Below, piece by piece: positions 25,836-35,317 of a stretch of 64,000 nucleotides of DNA. This stretch comes from Luteibacter jiangsuensis (GTDB lineage Bacteria > Pseudomonadota > Gammaproteobacteria > Xanthomonadales > Rhodanobacteraceae). The stretch is taken from NCBI RefSeq assembly GCF_011742555.1, contig NZ_JAAQQR010000001.1, positions 744,001-808,000 on the forward strand, in the 5' to 3' direction. The notes below the pieces were generated by a model. It was not told the origin of the DNA. It saw only the letters and a list, made by a program, of their open reading frames with translations, and searched no databases. Numbering within the stretch: position 1 is the first letter of the stretch; the number at the start of each line of letters is the position of its first letter. Position numbers and translations under genes: made by a program.

Positions 25836-28646
25836 TTACCAGTTCATCCGGAACGACGCCCGCGCCGAGCGCGAGTGATCGCGATCCGCGAAGCGCTGAT
25901 CCACGTCGAAACCGAGCTGGGTGTGCTGACTCATGTCGAGCGACAGGTTCAGCCCGGCGGTGCCTGCGCGACGGGAAAGGCCGATGCCCTCGACGGGAGC
26001 CCACTGCGCAAACCCGGTGTACCGGGCGGCGAACACTTCGCCCTTCGTCGCGAACGCGTTCTGCCAGCCCAGCTTGGCGTTGAGCTGAAGCTTGCCCACT
26101 GACGTCAACCAGGACCCGCCGGCGCGCAGGCCGAAACCCGCCTGCCAGCGTGAGGTGGTGTGTCCGTCGGCCGCGAGGCCGAAGCCGTCGCCGCCGTATT
26201 CCTGGAAGCCATCGCGGCGGATGCTCGCGTATTGCACGTTCGCGAACGGCGTGAGGGTGAACGCACCCGCGTTCGTGCGGAAACCCACCTCGCCGTAGGC
26301 CGAGTTATAGGTACCGTTGAGGTCGGTGCCCGCGAACGTCGCCTGGTCGCCGAAGCGCAGCATCCGCTGCATGTCGCCGCGGAAGCTGCCGTAGCCCACC
26401 TGCCCCACGCCGTACCATTTTTCACCGCGCGATCCGGCATAGAACATGCCCTGGGTGGCGTGGCTGCGCTGGCGGTCGAAGTTGCCGTTGAGCTGGCCGT
26501 TGCTGCTCATCTGTGCCACGGCGACACCGGCAAAGCCGTTGTTGCCCAGGCGGATGTCGTGGCCTACGAGACCGCCGCCCAGGTTGAATCCGACGTTGCC
26601 GAACCCTGCGCGGCTGAGCCCGCCCTGGTAACCGAGCGACTGCGACCACGAACCCGAACCGTTCTGGTCGAGATGCGTCATCAGCGCGTCGTTGCCGGCG
26701 TCGATACCGGCGAGGGTCACCGCGGTGCCGGCGGCATAGAGCTGGCCCGACAACGACTCGAGCGACGCCTGCGCCGTCTGCGTGTCGCGCGACTGCTGGA
26801 TGCCGCCAGCGGCAAGCAGCGTGCCTTGCGCGACGCCCGCCGCGGAAACCGGCGAGGACAGGGCCTGGTCGAGTTGCCCGAAGGCACCATCCAGACGCGC
26901 GGCCGAGGACACCGCGGCCGCCGACCGCGACATCGTCGCCGAGGCCACCTTGACCACGGTGATGGTCGTCGTGTCGATCCAGACGTCCGTCGGCGTGTAC
27001 TGCAGCGACGTGGAAAGGAACACGCTCGGATCGGTGGAGAGCGAAGCGAACGTACCTGTGACGGTCGCGGCCTGCAGGACCTCCTGGCGGGAGGTCTTCA
27101 CATAGCCGTCGGTCACGCCGGAAACGTGGAAGTCGCCGTCGAGCGTCGCATCGCCGTCGACGATCAGCGGCGCGCCCAGCACCTGACGAAGCTGCCCGGT
27201 GGGCCCTTGCACGAAGTCGCCGCCGATACGCGTGCCCGCGGCCGTCGTCTGCAGCATGCCCGCATTGGTCACCGTTCCGCCGATGTTGCCCCTGGCGAGC
27301 AGCATGCCGCTGGACAGGATGGTCGCGTTGCCAGGGAAGAAACCGGTCGAGTCGAGCGTCGCGCCGTTTCCGATCGTGCTGTTGCCGGTGAAGGTGTTGG
27401 CGCTGCTCGAAAGCACGAGCGTTCCCGCCCCCTGCACGCTGAAGCCACCGGCGCCAGCCACGGGGTTCGAAAAGGTGACCACGTTCTGGTCGAGGTCGAC
27501 GGGCAGTTCGCCCCAATCCACCCGGCCCGGACCGAGAATCGCCTTGCCGAGGTTCAGGCGGCCATAACCGAACACGGAGTCGGGACCGGGCGCGCCGAGG
27601 TCGTCCGCGGTGCCCAGGATGATCTGGCGCACGGCATCCATGGAAAGCGTCGGGAAGACCCCCTTCACCACCGCCGCGGCACCCGACACCTGCGGGGCCG
27701 CGAACGACGTGCCGCTTCCCTCCACGTAGCTCAGGTTCGTGTCGGTCGCGGTGGGGGCAAGCGCCACGATGCTTCCCGGGGCGGCCAGGCAGTACGTGAT
27801 GGCGACGCCGCAGCGGTTCGAATACGAGGCGATGGTATCGAGGTGGTTGCTGTCCAACGCGACGACGGCGAGCCAGCCTGGCTCGAGGCTGGCATCGCGG
27901 GCAGGCAAGGCTGCGATGTCGGAAGGATTGGCCCTTCCATCATTGCCCGCGGCGAATACATAGAGGGTGCCGGTTCGGGCCGAGGCATACGCCGCGGAAA
28001 AGCTGGCCGTCGTCGGGGCATCCGTCGCGTCCCAGTACAGCCCACCCCACGAGTTGTTGACGATCGAGGCACCGGCGGCGATGACATCCCTGTTGATGGT
28101 GCCGAGCGGATCGGCACTGGTCACCTTGTTGCCCTGGCCCGAGCCGTCGTCGGCCGGCGCCTTGTCGGCGATGATGCGTGCCGATACCAGGCTGGCGGAC
28201 GGCGCCACGCCGCCCGCGAAGTAACCCGTGGCGGTTCCCGCGGCGAGTTCCGCCACGACCGTGCCATGCCCCACCACGTCGTCGACGGCGACGTTGTTCA
28301 CCGCCGGATCGACATAGACGAGGCTCTTCGTCACCTTGCCCGCCAGTGCGGGGTTGGTGGTCGTGACACCGGAATCGACGATGGCGATGGTGACGCCGCC
28401 ACCCTTCGCACCGGCATCGTGCGCGGGCTGCGTGTTCGTGCCGGAAATCTGCACGTCGGCCGGCACACTGAAGGTCGGCGGTGCGGGTGGTGTGGGCGGC
28501 GGAGGCGGCGGGGGTGGCGTCACGATGGCCGGCACGTTGTAGCTCGGCCGGCTACCACCGCCTCCACCTCCGCAAGCGGTCAGCGTCACACCCACAGCAA
28601 CAGCCAGCGCGAGTTCGCGCCGACGCGGCATCCTGATCGTATTCAC
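25836..28646 (-). CDS. Lipidated subtilisin-like (S8) autotransporter serine protease
   Basis: About 936 residues. A lipoprotein signal ends in VTLTACGGGGGG, followed by a Gly then Pro-rich linker. The passenger is a subtilase with Asp in IAIVDSGVT (about residue 95), His in VVGHGTVVAEL and Ser in GSGTSFAAPQVSG. An autotransporter-associated repeat with a beta-helical look (TLVLSSSANTFTGNSTIGNG) links to a C-terminal beta-barrel of about 270 residues ending in FRMNW, whose terminal Trp is typical of outer-membrane barrels. The lipobox plus S8 passenger recalls NalP. The start used is GTG 28646, which has GGGGGA upstream; an upstream in-frame extension lacks sense as a signal peptide. Confidence 0.9.
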   Translation of the reverse strand: MNTIRMPRRRELALAVAVGVTLTACGGGGGGSRPSYNVPAIVTPPPPPPPPTPPAPPTFSVPADVQISGTNTQPAHDAGAKGGGVTIAIVDSGVTTTNPALAGKVTKSLVYVDPAVNNVAVDDVVGHGTVVAELAAGTATGYFAGGVAPSASLVSARIIADKAPADDGSGQGNKVTSADPLGTINRDVIAAGASIVNNSWGGLYWDATDAPTTASFSAAYASARTGTLYVFAAGNDGRANPSDIAALPARDASLEPGWLAVVALDSNHLDTIASYSNRCGVAITYCLAAPGSIVALAPTATDTNLSYVEGSGTSFAAPQVSGAAAVVKGVFPTLSMDAVRQIILGTADDLGAPGPDSVFGYGRLNLGKAILGPGRVDWGELPVDLDQNVVTFSNPVAGAGGFSVQGAGTLVLSSSANTFTGNSTIGNGATLDSTGFFPGNATILSSGMLLARGNIGGTVTNAGMLQTTAAGTRIGGDFVQGPTGQLRQVLGAPLIVDGDATLDGDFHVSGVTDGYVKTSRQEVLQAATVTGTFASLSTDPSVFLSTSLQYTPTDVWIDTTTITVVKVASATMSRSAAAVSSAARLDGAFGQLDQALSSPVSAAGVAQGTLLAAGGIQQSRDTQTAQASLESLSGQLYAAGTAVTLAGIDAGNDALMTHLDQNGSGSWSQSLGYQGGLSRAGFGNVGFNLGGGLVGHDIRLGNNGFAGVAVAQMSSNGQLNGNFDRQRSHATQGMFYAGSRGEKWYGVGQVGYGSFRGDMQRMLRFGDQATFAGTDLNGTYNSAYGEVGFRTNAGAFTLTPFANVQYASIRRDGFQEYGGDGFGLAADGHTTSRWQAGFGLRAGGSWLTSVGKLQLNAKLGWQNAFATKGEVFAARYTGFAQWAPVEGIGLSRRAGTAGLNLSLDMSQHTQLGFDVDQRFADRDHSRSARASFRMNW

Positions 28647-28894
28647 ATTGTCCCCCGGTTCGACATCATGTCTGCGCCCAGCCTGCCGGGCGCCCCTGCG
28701 CGGATATTGCCACACCTGATTGCGAAAAAACTCAAGGCCTGAAGTGGCGTCGGCGATCCCCTGCCGAAACCTCCCGCAACCCATGCCCTCGGACCTTTGC
28801 GGCGCCGCAGATTGCCCCTCCCCGGCCCCCGCTGCGATACTCGACGGGTTTTCCGCCCCGAAAGGGCGGCCATCCGAGTCTTACGGAGTACCCC

Positions 28895-30070
28895 ATGTCC
28901 GACATCGTCATCGCGGGTGCCAAGCGCACCGCCATCGGTTCCTTCCTCGGTCAGTTCACCGGCGTTCCGACACCGAAGCTGGGCTCCATCGCCATCAAGG
29001 CCGCGCTCGACCAGGCGGGCATCGCACCGGCGGACGTGAGCGAAGTCATCATGGGCTGCGTGCTGCCGGCCAATCTCGGGCAGGCGCCGGCGCGGCAGGC
29101 CTCGCTCGAAGCGGGCCTGCCGACTTCCACCGGCTGCACCACCATCAACAAGGTGTGCGGTTCCGGCATGAAGGCCATGATGCTCGCGCACGACCTGATC
29201 AAGGCCGGCTCGGCCGGCATCGTGGTGGCAGGCGGCATGGAATCCATGACCAACGCGCCGCACATGGTCAATGCGCGTACCGGCATTCGCTACGGCGACG
29301 GACAGCTCGTCGACCACATGGCGTGGGACGGCCTCACCAATCCGTACGACGGAAAGGCGATGGGCGTTTTCGGCGAGCAGTGCGCCGACAAGTACCATTT
29401 CTCGCGCGAGGAACAGGACGCCTATGCCATCGCTTCGGTGGAGCGCGCGAAGGCCGCCCAGAAGAACGGCGCCTTCGCGGGCGAAATCGTTCCCGTGACG
29501 GTGCAGGGCCGGAAGGGGCCGCAGGAGTTCGTCGAGGACGAACAGCCGGGCCGCTCCGACACGGCCAAGATCCCGACCCTCCGGGCGGCCTTCCGCAAGG
29601 AAAATGGCACGATCACGGCGGCCAGCTCGTCCAGTATCTCCGACGGCGCCGCGGCCCTCGTGCTGCTTTCGGCCGACGACGCCAAGGCCCGCGGGGTGAA
29701 GCCGCTGGCCCGCGTCGTGGCCCATGCCACCCACTCGCAGGAGCCGGAATGGTTCACCACCGCCCCCGTGGGCGCCATTTCCAAGGTCCTGGAGAAGGCC
29801 GGCTGGAGTGCGGACGAAGTCGATCTTTACGAGGTCAACGAGGCTTTCGCGGTGGTCCCGATGGCCGTGATGCGGGAGCTGGGCGTGCCGCACGACAAGC
29901 TCAACGTCCATGGCGGTGCCTGTGCCCTGGGCCACCCGATCGGCGCCAGCGGTGCCCGTATCGTCGTGACTCTTCTCAATGCCTTGACGGCCCGTGGGGC
30001 AAAAAAGGGCGTCGCCGCGCTCTGTATCGGTGGCGGCGAGGCAACGGCTGTCGCCATCGAACTGGTGTGA
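28895..30070 (+). CDS. Acetyl-CoA C-acetyltransferase (thiolase)
   Basis: A 391-residue thiolase that condenses or cleaves acetoacetyl-CoA and related 3-ketoacyl-CoAs. The nucleophilic cysteine is in INKVCGSGMKAMM (about residue 88), the His in NVHGGACALGHPIGASGA and the second cysteine in AALCIGGGEATA. NEAFAVVPMAVM is the conserved substrate segment. The usual G-N-x-S-x-x-SDGAA block reads AASSSSISDGAAA. It could finish leucine or fatty acid breakdown; no neighbour fixes its pathway. It is divergent from the autotransporter. Confidence 0.92.
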   Translation: MSDIVIAGAKRTAIGSFLGQFTGVPTPKLGSIAIKAALDQAGIAPADVSEVIMGCVLPANLGQAPARQASLEAGLPTSTGCTTINKVCGSGMKAMMLAHDLIKAGSAGIVVAGGMESMTNAPHMVNARTGIRYGDGQLVDHMAWDGLTNPYDGKAMGVFGEQCADKYHFSREEQDAYAIASVERAKAAQKNGAFAGEIVPVTVQGRKGPQEFVEDEQPGRSDTAKIPTLRAAFRKENGTITAASSSSISDGAAALVLLSADDAKARGVKPLARVVAHATHSQEPEWFTTAPVGAISKVLEKAGWSADEVDLYEVNEAFAVVPMAVMRELGVPHDKLNVHGGACALGHPIGASGARIVVTLLNALTARGAKKGVAALCIGGGEATAVAIELV

Positions 30071-30226
30071 AGCCGCCGTCGAAAGGCGCTCATACCGGAA
30101 CGATCACGCGACATACATGGGTTTTAATGCGCCCTGAAGCGAAATGGCTCTATGTGTAGCTAAGTGAATACAACTGAGCTATTAATACGCCCGCCTAACG
30201 GCATTCCACGGCTAAGGAGAAACATA

Positions 30227-30610
30227 ATGAATTTGACGCGTACCCTTCTCGCCTCTGCGCTCGTCGCGCTTCTGGCAGCTTGCAGCAACGGCGCGCAGGA
30301 TTCCGCGCAAGACGCCCAGAAGTCGGCTGCCGATGCTCAGCAGCAGGCTGACAAGGCCCAGCAGGCCGCCGACCAGTCGCAGAACGCCGCGACCTCGCAG
30401 GCCGCCGACCAGGCTCAGCAGTCCGCTGACCAGGCCAAGGACGCTGCTTCGCAGGCTCAGGCTGCCGCTTCGGCTTCCACGGCCGGTGGCTCTTCCGACA
30501 TGGCCAAGGACGCTGCTTCCAACGCCGCCGATCAGGCCGACAAGTCGGCTGACCAGGCAAAGGACGCTGCCGACAACGCCAAGAGCGCTGCGGACGACAG
30601 CAAGAAGTAA
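30227..30610 (+). CDS. Ala/Gln/Asp-rich lipoprotein with 11-residue-like repeats
   Basis: A 127-residue protein with a lipoprotein signal ([15 protein letters not shown], cysteine at about 20). The rest is almost entirely Ala, Asp, Gln, Lys and Ser in short repeats ([38 protein letters not shown]), predicted to form an amphipathic helix or coiled coil like LEA-type or Lpp-like proteins. It would be anchored to a membrane in the periplasm; the function is unknown. AAGGAGA six bases before the ATG is a strong ribosome binding site, and the gene has its own terminator, so it is an independent unit that is probably highly expressed. Confidence 0.78.
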   Translation: MNLTRTLLASALVALLAACSNGAQDSAQDAQKSAADAQQQADKAQQAADQSQNAATSQAADQAQQSADQAKDAASQAQAAASASTAGGSSDMAKDAASNAADQADKSADQAKDAADNAKSAADDSKK

Positions 30611-30640
30611 GCCTTTCCAGGTTTATCTTCGATGCAAAGG

Positions 30641-30670
30641 GCGGCCACCTTCGGGTGGCCGCTTTTTTTT
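30641..30670 (+). terminator. Rho-independent terminator of the Ala-rich lipoprotein gene
   Basis: A nine-base-pair stem (GCGGCCACC / GGTGGCCGC) with a TTCG tetraloop is followed by eight T residues. It lies 30 bases past the stop codon and is among the strongest terminators in the window. Confidence 0.92.
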
Positions 30671-30756
30671 TGCCGCTGCCGCTCCTACCGCAACGCAGCG
30701 TTTGCCTGGGGGGCCGCGCCGTTATCATGTCGGTTTGGCCCGCCCGTGAATCACTC

Positions 30757-32364
30757 ATGCCCATCCTCACGTCGCAGCTCGATACCCGCTCCGCCGAATT
30801 CCAGGCCTCCAGTCTGCGCCTGCGCACATTGACGGAGGACCTGCGCGAGACATTGAGGCGCACCGCCGAAGGTGGCGGGGCGAAGGCCCGCGAGAAACAT
30901 GTGGCGCGTGGCAAGCTGCTTCCGCGCGAGCGCATCCGCGCGCTCCTCGACCCGGGTTCGCCGTTCCTTGAAATCGCCCCGCTTGCCGCGCATGGCATGT
31001 ATGACGACGCGGCACCCGCGGCGGGTGTCATCGCCGGTATCGGGCGGGTGATGGGCCAGGAAGTGGTGGTGCTCGCGAACGACGCCACCGTCAAGGGCGG
31101 CACGTATTTCCCCATGACGGTGAAGAAGCACCTGCGCGCGCAGGAGGTGGCGATGGAGAACAGGCTGCCCTGCGTATACCTCGTCGATTCCGGCGGCGCC
31201 TTCCTCCCCTTGCAGGACGAGGTGTTCCCAGACCGCGAGCACTTCGGCCGCATCTTCTACAACCAGGCGCGGATGAGCGCGCAGGGCATCCCGCAGATCG
31301 CCGTGGTGATGGGGTCCTGCACCGCCGGCGGTGCCTATGTGCCGGCGATGAGCGACGAAACCATCATCGTTCGCGAGCAGGGAACGATCTTCCTCGGCGG
31401 CCCCCCGCTGGTGAAGGCGGCCACGGGCGAGGTCGTTGACGCCGAAGCGCTCGGCGGTGCGGACGTGCATACGTCGGTGTCCGGCGTGGCCGACCACTTC
31501 GCGGAGAACGACGCCCACGCGCTGGCGATCGCGCGCGACATCGTGGGTTCGCTCAACCGGGTGAAGAAGCAGCCGCTTGCCGTGCGCCCGCCGCTGGAAC
31601 CGCGTTTCGCGGCCGAGGAACTCTATGGGGTGATTCCGGAGGACACCCGCCGCCCGTTCGACATCCGCGAGGTGATCGCGCGGCTGGTGGACGACTCCGA
31701 ATTCCATGAATTCAAGGCACGCTACGGCAAGACGCTGGTTACCGGGTTCGCGCACATCCATGGCTACCCGGTGGGCATCGTGGCGAACAACGGCATCCTG
31801 TTCGGCGAGTCGGCGCAGAAGGGCGCGCATTTCATCGAACTGTGCAACCAGCGGAACGTGCCGCTGGTATTCCTCCAGAACATCACGGGCTTCATGGTCG
31901 GCCGCAAGTACGAGAACGGCGGCATCGCGAAAGATGGGGCGAAGATGGTCACCGCGGTCGCATGCTCGCACGTGCCCAAGTTCACCGTGGTGATCGGCGG
32001 CAGTTTCGGCGCCGGCAACTACGCCATGTGCGGCCGCGCATACGGCGCCCGTTTCCTCTGGATGTGGCCGAACGCACGCATCAGCGTCATGGGCGGCGAA
32101 CAGGCTGCGTCGGTGCTCGCCACGGTGCGGCGCGACGGTATCGAGGCCGGTGGCGGGGCATGGAGCACGGAGGACGAGGAAGCGTTCAAGGCGCCTATCC
32201 GCGATCAATACGAGCGCCAGGGGCATCCCTACTACGCCAGCGCACGTCTCTGGGACGACGGAATCATCGACCCAGCCGATACGCGGCGCGTCCTGGGTCT
32301 CGCCATCTCCGCGTCGCTCAATGCACCCATCGAACAGGGCCGCTTCGGCGTTTTCCGGATGTGA
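30757..32364 (+). CDS. Methylcrotonyl-CoA carboxylase beta subunit (carboxyltransferase)
   Basis: A 535-residue biotin-dependent carboxyltransferase, exactly the usual size of the methylcrotonyl-CoA carboxylase beta subunit. It transfers CO2 from carboxybiotin to 3-methylcrotonyl-CoA in leucine breakdown. Landmarks are [12 protein letters not shown]-like spacing at residues 45-60, [54 protein letters not shown] and [17 protein letters not shown]. The start at 30757 (MPILTSQLD) gives this length; the frame is open slightly upstream. The biotin-carrying alpha subunit is not in this window. Geranyl-CoA or another acyl-CoA is a less likely substrate. Confidence 0.9.
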   Translation: MPILTSQLDTRSAEFQASSLRLRTLTEDLRETLRRTAEGGGAKAREKHVARGKLLPRERIRALLDPGSPFLEIAPLAAHGMYDDAAPAAGVIAGIGRVMGQEVVVLANDATVKGGTYFPMTVKKHLRAQEVAMENRLPCVYLVDSGGAFLPLQDEVFPDREHFGRIFYNQARMSAQGIPQIAVVMGSCTAGGAYVPAMSDETIIVREQGTIFLGGPPLVKAATGEVVDAEALGGADVHTSVSGVADHFAENDAHALAIARDIVGSLNRVKKQPLAVRPPLEPRFAAEELYGVIPEDTRRPFDIREVIARLVDDSEFHEFKARYGKTLVTGFAHIHGYPVGIVANNGILFGESAQKGAHFIELCNQRNVPLVFLQNITGFMVGRKYENGGIAKDGAKMVTAVACSHVPKFTVVIGGSFGAGNYAMCGRAYGARFLWMWPNARISVMGGEQAASVLATVRRDGIEAGGGAWSTEDEEAFKAPIRDQYERQGHPYYASARLWDDGIIDPADTRRVLGLAISASLNAPIEQGRFGVFRM

Positions 32365-32438
32365 TGTTTTTATAAAGAGTGCGCGGTAAGTCCCTGCCCC
32401 ATCGACATTCGCCGCCGCCGTGCTAACCTCGGCGGTCC

Positions 32439-33785
32439 ATGTCAGCCCACAACGAGCACGCGCCTCCGGAGATCCTGACACCCACCGGCCTCAACCGGCT
32501 GGTGCGCGACCTGCTGGAAGACGCCCTGCCCATGGGCGTGTGGATCGAAGGCGAATTGTCGAACGTGGCGCGGCCTTCCTCGGGGCATGTCTACTTCACG
32601 CTGAAAGACGCCAACGCGCAGGTCCGCTGCGCCATGTTCCGCATGGCCGCATCGCGCCTGCGCTTCCGTCCGGTGGACGGCATGCATGTGCTCATGCGTG
32701 CCAAGGTAGGGCTTTATGAAGCGCGCGGCGAGTTCCAGCTGGTCGCCGACCACATGGAACCTGCCGGCGAAGGCGCCTTGCAGCGGGAATTCGAGCAACT
32801 CAAGGCGCGCCTCGGGGCGGAGGGGCTTTTTGCGCCCGAGCGCAAGCGCGCGCTACCGCCCTTCCCCGGCCGTATCGGTGTGATCACCTCGCCCACGGGC
32901 GCCGCGATACGCGATGTCTTGAGCGTGCTCGGCCGACGCTTCGGCCTAGCCGAGGTGGATGTGCTTCCGGTGCCGGTGCAGGGGCGCGAAGCGCCCGCCG
33001 CCATCGCATCGATGCTTCGCCGGGCCTCGTCGAGCGGCCTCTACGACGTGTTGCTGGTGACGCGCGGCGGCGGCTCGCTCGAAGACCTCTGGGCCTTCAA
33101 CGACGAACAGGTGGCGCGCGCCATTCATGCGAGCGCCGTACCCGTGGTGTCGGCGGTCGGTCACGAGGTGGATTTCACCATCGCCGATTTCGTGGCGGAC
33201 CTCCGTGCGCCCACGCCATCGGCCGCGGCGGAACTGCTTGTGCCGGAATCGGGCGACATCGCGCGGCAGCTGGCGCGGTTGCGCCAGCGCATGGCGACCC
33301 TGATGGCGCGCCGTCTCCAGGCAGCGGCGCAGCGTGCCGACCAATGGCAGGCGCGTCTCAACGCGCAGCGGCCGCAAGCCCGCCTTGCGCGCGATGCACA
33401 GCGTCTGGAAGCGTTACGGCGCCGCCTCTACGTCACCGTGGGGCAGACGAACAACCTGCGCCACGCAAGGCTGGAGCGCCTGCATGCCCGCCTGGCCGCC
33501 CAGCATCCCCGCCTGCGGCTCACGCCTTCCCGCGTACGCATTGCCGACCTGCGCCAGCGCCTGTCGGTGGCCATCGCGCGGCGCATCGAGCGCGACCGCC
33601 TGCGCCTCGCGGAACAGGGACGCACGCTGCACGCGGTCAGCCCGCTGGCGACGCTCGAGCGCGGCTATGCCATCGTCTTCGACCAGCACGAAGCCGTCGT
33701 GCGCCGCGCGTCCGACGTGTCGCCGGGCGACCTCCTGCGCGTGATGCTCGGCAACGGCGAGATCAAGGTACGCAGCGAAAGCTAG
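32439..33785 (+). CDS. xseA: Exodeoxyribonuclease VII large subunit
   Basis: A 448-residue large subunit of exonuclease VII, which degrades single-stranded DNA from both ends in repair. The N-terminal OB fold (GVWIEGELSNVARPSSGHVYFTLKD-like segment, residues 30-95) is followed by the catalytic domain with VITSPTGAAIRDVL, TRGGGSLEDLWAFND and SAVGHEVDFTIADFVADLRAPTPSAAAE. A coiled-coil Arg/Gln-rich region spans about residues 270-390. Length is normal. The small subunit gene xseB is not adjacent. Confidence 0.95.
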   Translation: MSAHNEHAPPEILTPTGLNRLVRDLLEDALPMGVWIEGELSNVARPSSGHVYFTLKDANAQVRCAMFRMAASRLRFRPVDGMHVLMRAKVGLYEARGEFQLVADHMEPAGEGALQREFEQLKARLGAEGLFAPERKRALPPFPGRIGVITSPTGAAIRDVLSVLGRRFGLAEVDVLPVPVQGREAPAAIASMLRRASSSGLYDVLLVTRGGGSLEDLWAFNDEQVARAIHASAVPVVSAVGHEVDFTIADFVADLRAPTPSAAAELLVPESGDIARQLARLRQRMATLMARRLQAAAQRADQWQARLNAQRPQARLARDAQRLEALRRRLYVTVGQTNNLRHARLERLHARLAAQHPRLRLTPSRVRIADLRQRLSVAIARRIERDRLRLAEQGRTLHAVSPLATLERGYAIVFDQHEAVVRRASDVSPGDLLRVMLGNGEIKVRSES

Positions 33786-33786
33786 G

Positions 33787-33804
33787 CTGCCCGTATACGG
33801 GCAG
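33787..33804. repeat. 18-base perfect palindrome after xseA
   Basis: CTGCCCG and its complement CGGGCAG flank TATA, giving an 18-base perfect palindrome two bases past the xseA stop codon. There is no T-tract. It could be an operator for the aldehyde dehydrogenase that follows, or an mRNA 3' hairpin. Confidence 0.45.
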
Positions 33805-33858
33805 TGAACGCGGCGGGCGTCATCCTGTTTCCATCGATCGGCGCAACGGAGTTCCCCC

Positions 33859-35292
33859 ATGCTCGCCAAGAGCTACCCCTACTACGTGGCGAACAAGCCG
33901 GTGAAGCCCGGCAAGAAGAAGCTCGACGTGCTGGACAAATACACCGGCAAAGTGGCGACGCGAGTGGCCCTGCCGGACGCGGCCGCGCTGGAACGAGCCA
34001 TCGCTTCGGCAGCGGCGGCGGCGCCCGCCATGAAGCACTTCCGTCCCTATGAACGGCAGGCCGTGCTCGAACATTGCGTGCGCCGCTTCCAGGAGCGACG
34101 CGACGAGCTGGCCTATGCGCTGTGTGTCGAGGCCGGCAAGCCTATCAACGATGCACTGGGCGAAGTCATCCGCCTCATCGATACATTCAAGATCGCGGCG
34201 GAGGAGTCCGTGCGCATCGACGGCGAGACCCTCAACCTCGAGATCTCGCCACGCACCGCCGGCTACCACGGCTACACGAGGCGGGTGCCATCAGGGCCGG
34301 TGGCGTTCATCACGCCGTTCAACTTTCCGCTGAACCTCGTCGCGCACAAGGTCGCGCCCGCCATCGCCGCCGGTTGTCCGTTCGTGCTGAAACCGTCGGA
34401 GAAAACGCCCCTCGGAGCGTTGATCATCGGCGAGATCCTTGCCGAGACCGACCTGCCGAAAGGCGCGTTCTCCATCCTTCCGCTGGATGGCAGGCATGCC
34501 GAACCGCTCGTGACCGACCCGCGCCTCAAGCTGCTTTCGTTCACCGGCGGGCTTGTCGGCTGGGACCTCAAGGCGCGCGCAGGCCACAAGAAGGTAACGC
34601 TCGAACTGGGTGGCAACGCTGCCTGCATCGTGGACGGCGACCAGGCCGATCGGCTCGACGCCGTGGTCGACCGGCTCGTGTTCGGCGCCTTCTATCAGTC
34701 GGGGCAGAGTTGCATCAGCGTGCAGCGGATCCTTGTCCACGACGACGTGTACGAGGCACTGCGCCGCAAGCTCGTGGCGAAGGTGAAAGCACTGAAAGCC
34801 GGCGATCCGAAGAAGAAGTCCACCTTCCTGGGGCCCATGATCGACACGGCGACGGCGGAACGGCTCGAGGGCTGGATCGCCGAAGCGAAGAAGGCCGGCG
34901 GCCGCATCCTCTGCGGCGGCGGCAGGAAAGGCGCGATGCTCGAGGCCACGTTGCTGGAAAACGTGCCGCGCGATGCGAAGCTGCAGCGGATGGAAGCCTT
35001 CGGGCCGGTGGCGCTCCTGCAACGCTTCATGACCTTCGACGAGGCGCTGGCCTTTGCCAACGACTCCGACTTCGGCTTGCAGGCTGGCGTATTCACCAAC
35101 GACCTGCGCCATGCCATGCGTGCCTGGGACGAACTCGAGCAGGGCGGCGTGATCGTCAACGATGTGCCGAGCTTCCGCGTGGACAACATGCCGTACGGCG
35201 GCGTGAAGTCATCGGGAATCGGGCGGGAAGGTGTGCGCTATGCGATCGAGGACATGACCGAAACGCGGTTGATGGTGATTCGGGACGTCTGA
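33859..35292 (+). CDS. NAD(P)-dependent aldehyde dehydrogenase
   Basis: A 477-residue aldehyde dehydrogenase. The general base is in LELGGNAACIVD and the nucleophile in QSGQSCISVQRILV; FITPFNFPLNLVAHKV and KPSEKTPLGA form the cofactor site. The N-terminus (YPYYVANKPVKPGKKK) is Lys-rich and unlike the enzyme at 2195. The C-terminal NDVPSFRVDNMPYGGVKSSG is typical of lactaldehyde/succinate-semialdehyde-like members with broad substrates. FTGGLVGWDLKARAG lacks the Ser-Thr of the common FTGST motif. The substrate is not evident. It is separated from xseA by a palindrome and converges on the reductase gene. Confidence 0.9.
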   Translation: MLAKSYPYYVANKPVKPGKKKLDVLDKYTGKVATRVALPDAAALERAIASAAAAAPAMKHFRPYERQAVLEHCVRRFQERRDELAYALCVEAGKPINDALGEVIRLIDTFKIAAEESVRIDGETLNLEISPRTAGYHGYTRRVPSGPVAFITPFNFPLNLVAHKVAPAIAAGCPFVLKPSEKTPLGALIIGEILAETDLPKGAFSILPLDGRHAEPLVTDPRLKLLSFTGGLVGWDLKARAGHKKVTLELGGNAACIVDGDQADRLDAVVDRLVFGAFYQSGQSCISVQRILVHDDVYEALRRKLVAKVKALKAGDPKKKSTFLGPMIDTATAERLEGWIAEAKKAGGRILCGGGRKGAMLEATLLENVPRDAKLQRMEAFGPVALLQRFMTFDEALAFANDSDFGLQAGVFTNDLRHAMRAWDELEQGGVIVNDVPSFRVDNMPYGGVKSSGIGREGVRYAIEDMTETRLMVIRDV

Positions 35293-35317
35293 CGGGCGAT
35301 GGTTCGCGCAGGGACGA

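Noticed and set aside
26160-28742. Plus-strand open frame of about 860 codons opposite the autotransporter
   Set aside because: Antisense shadow: no ribosome binding site, Arg/Gly/His-rich composition, and the minus-strand protease has all catalytic motifs.
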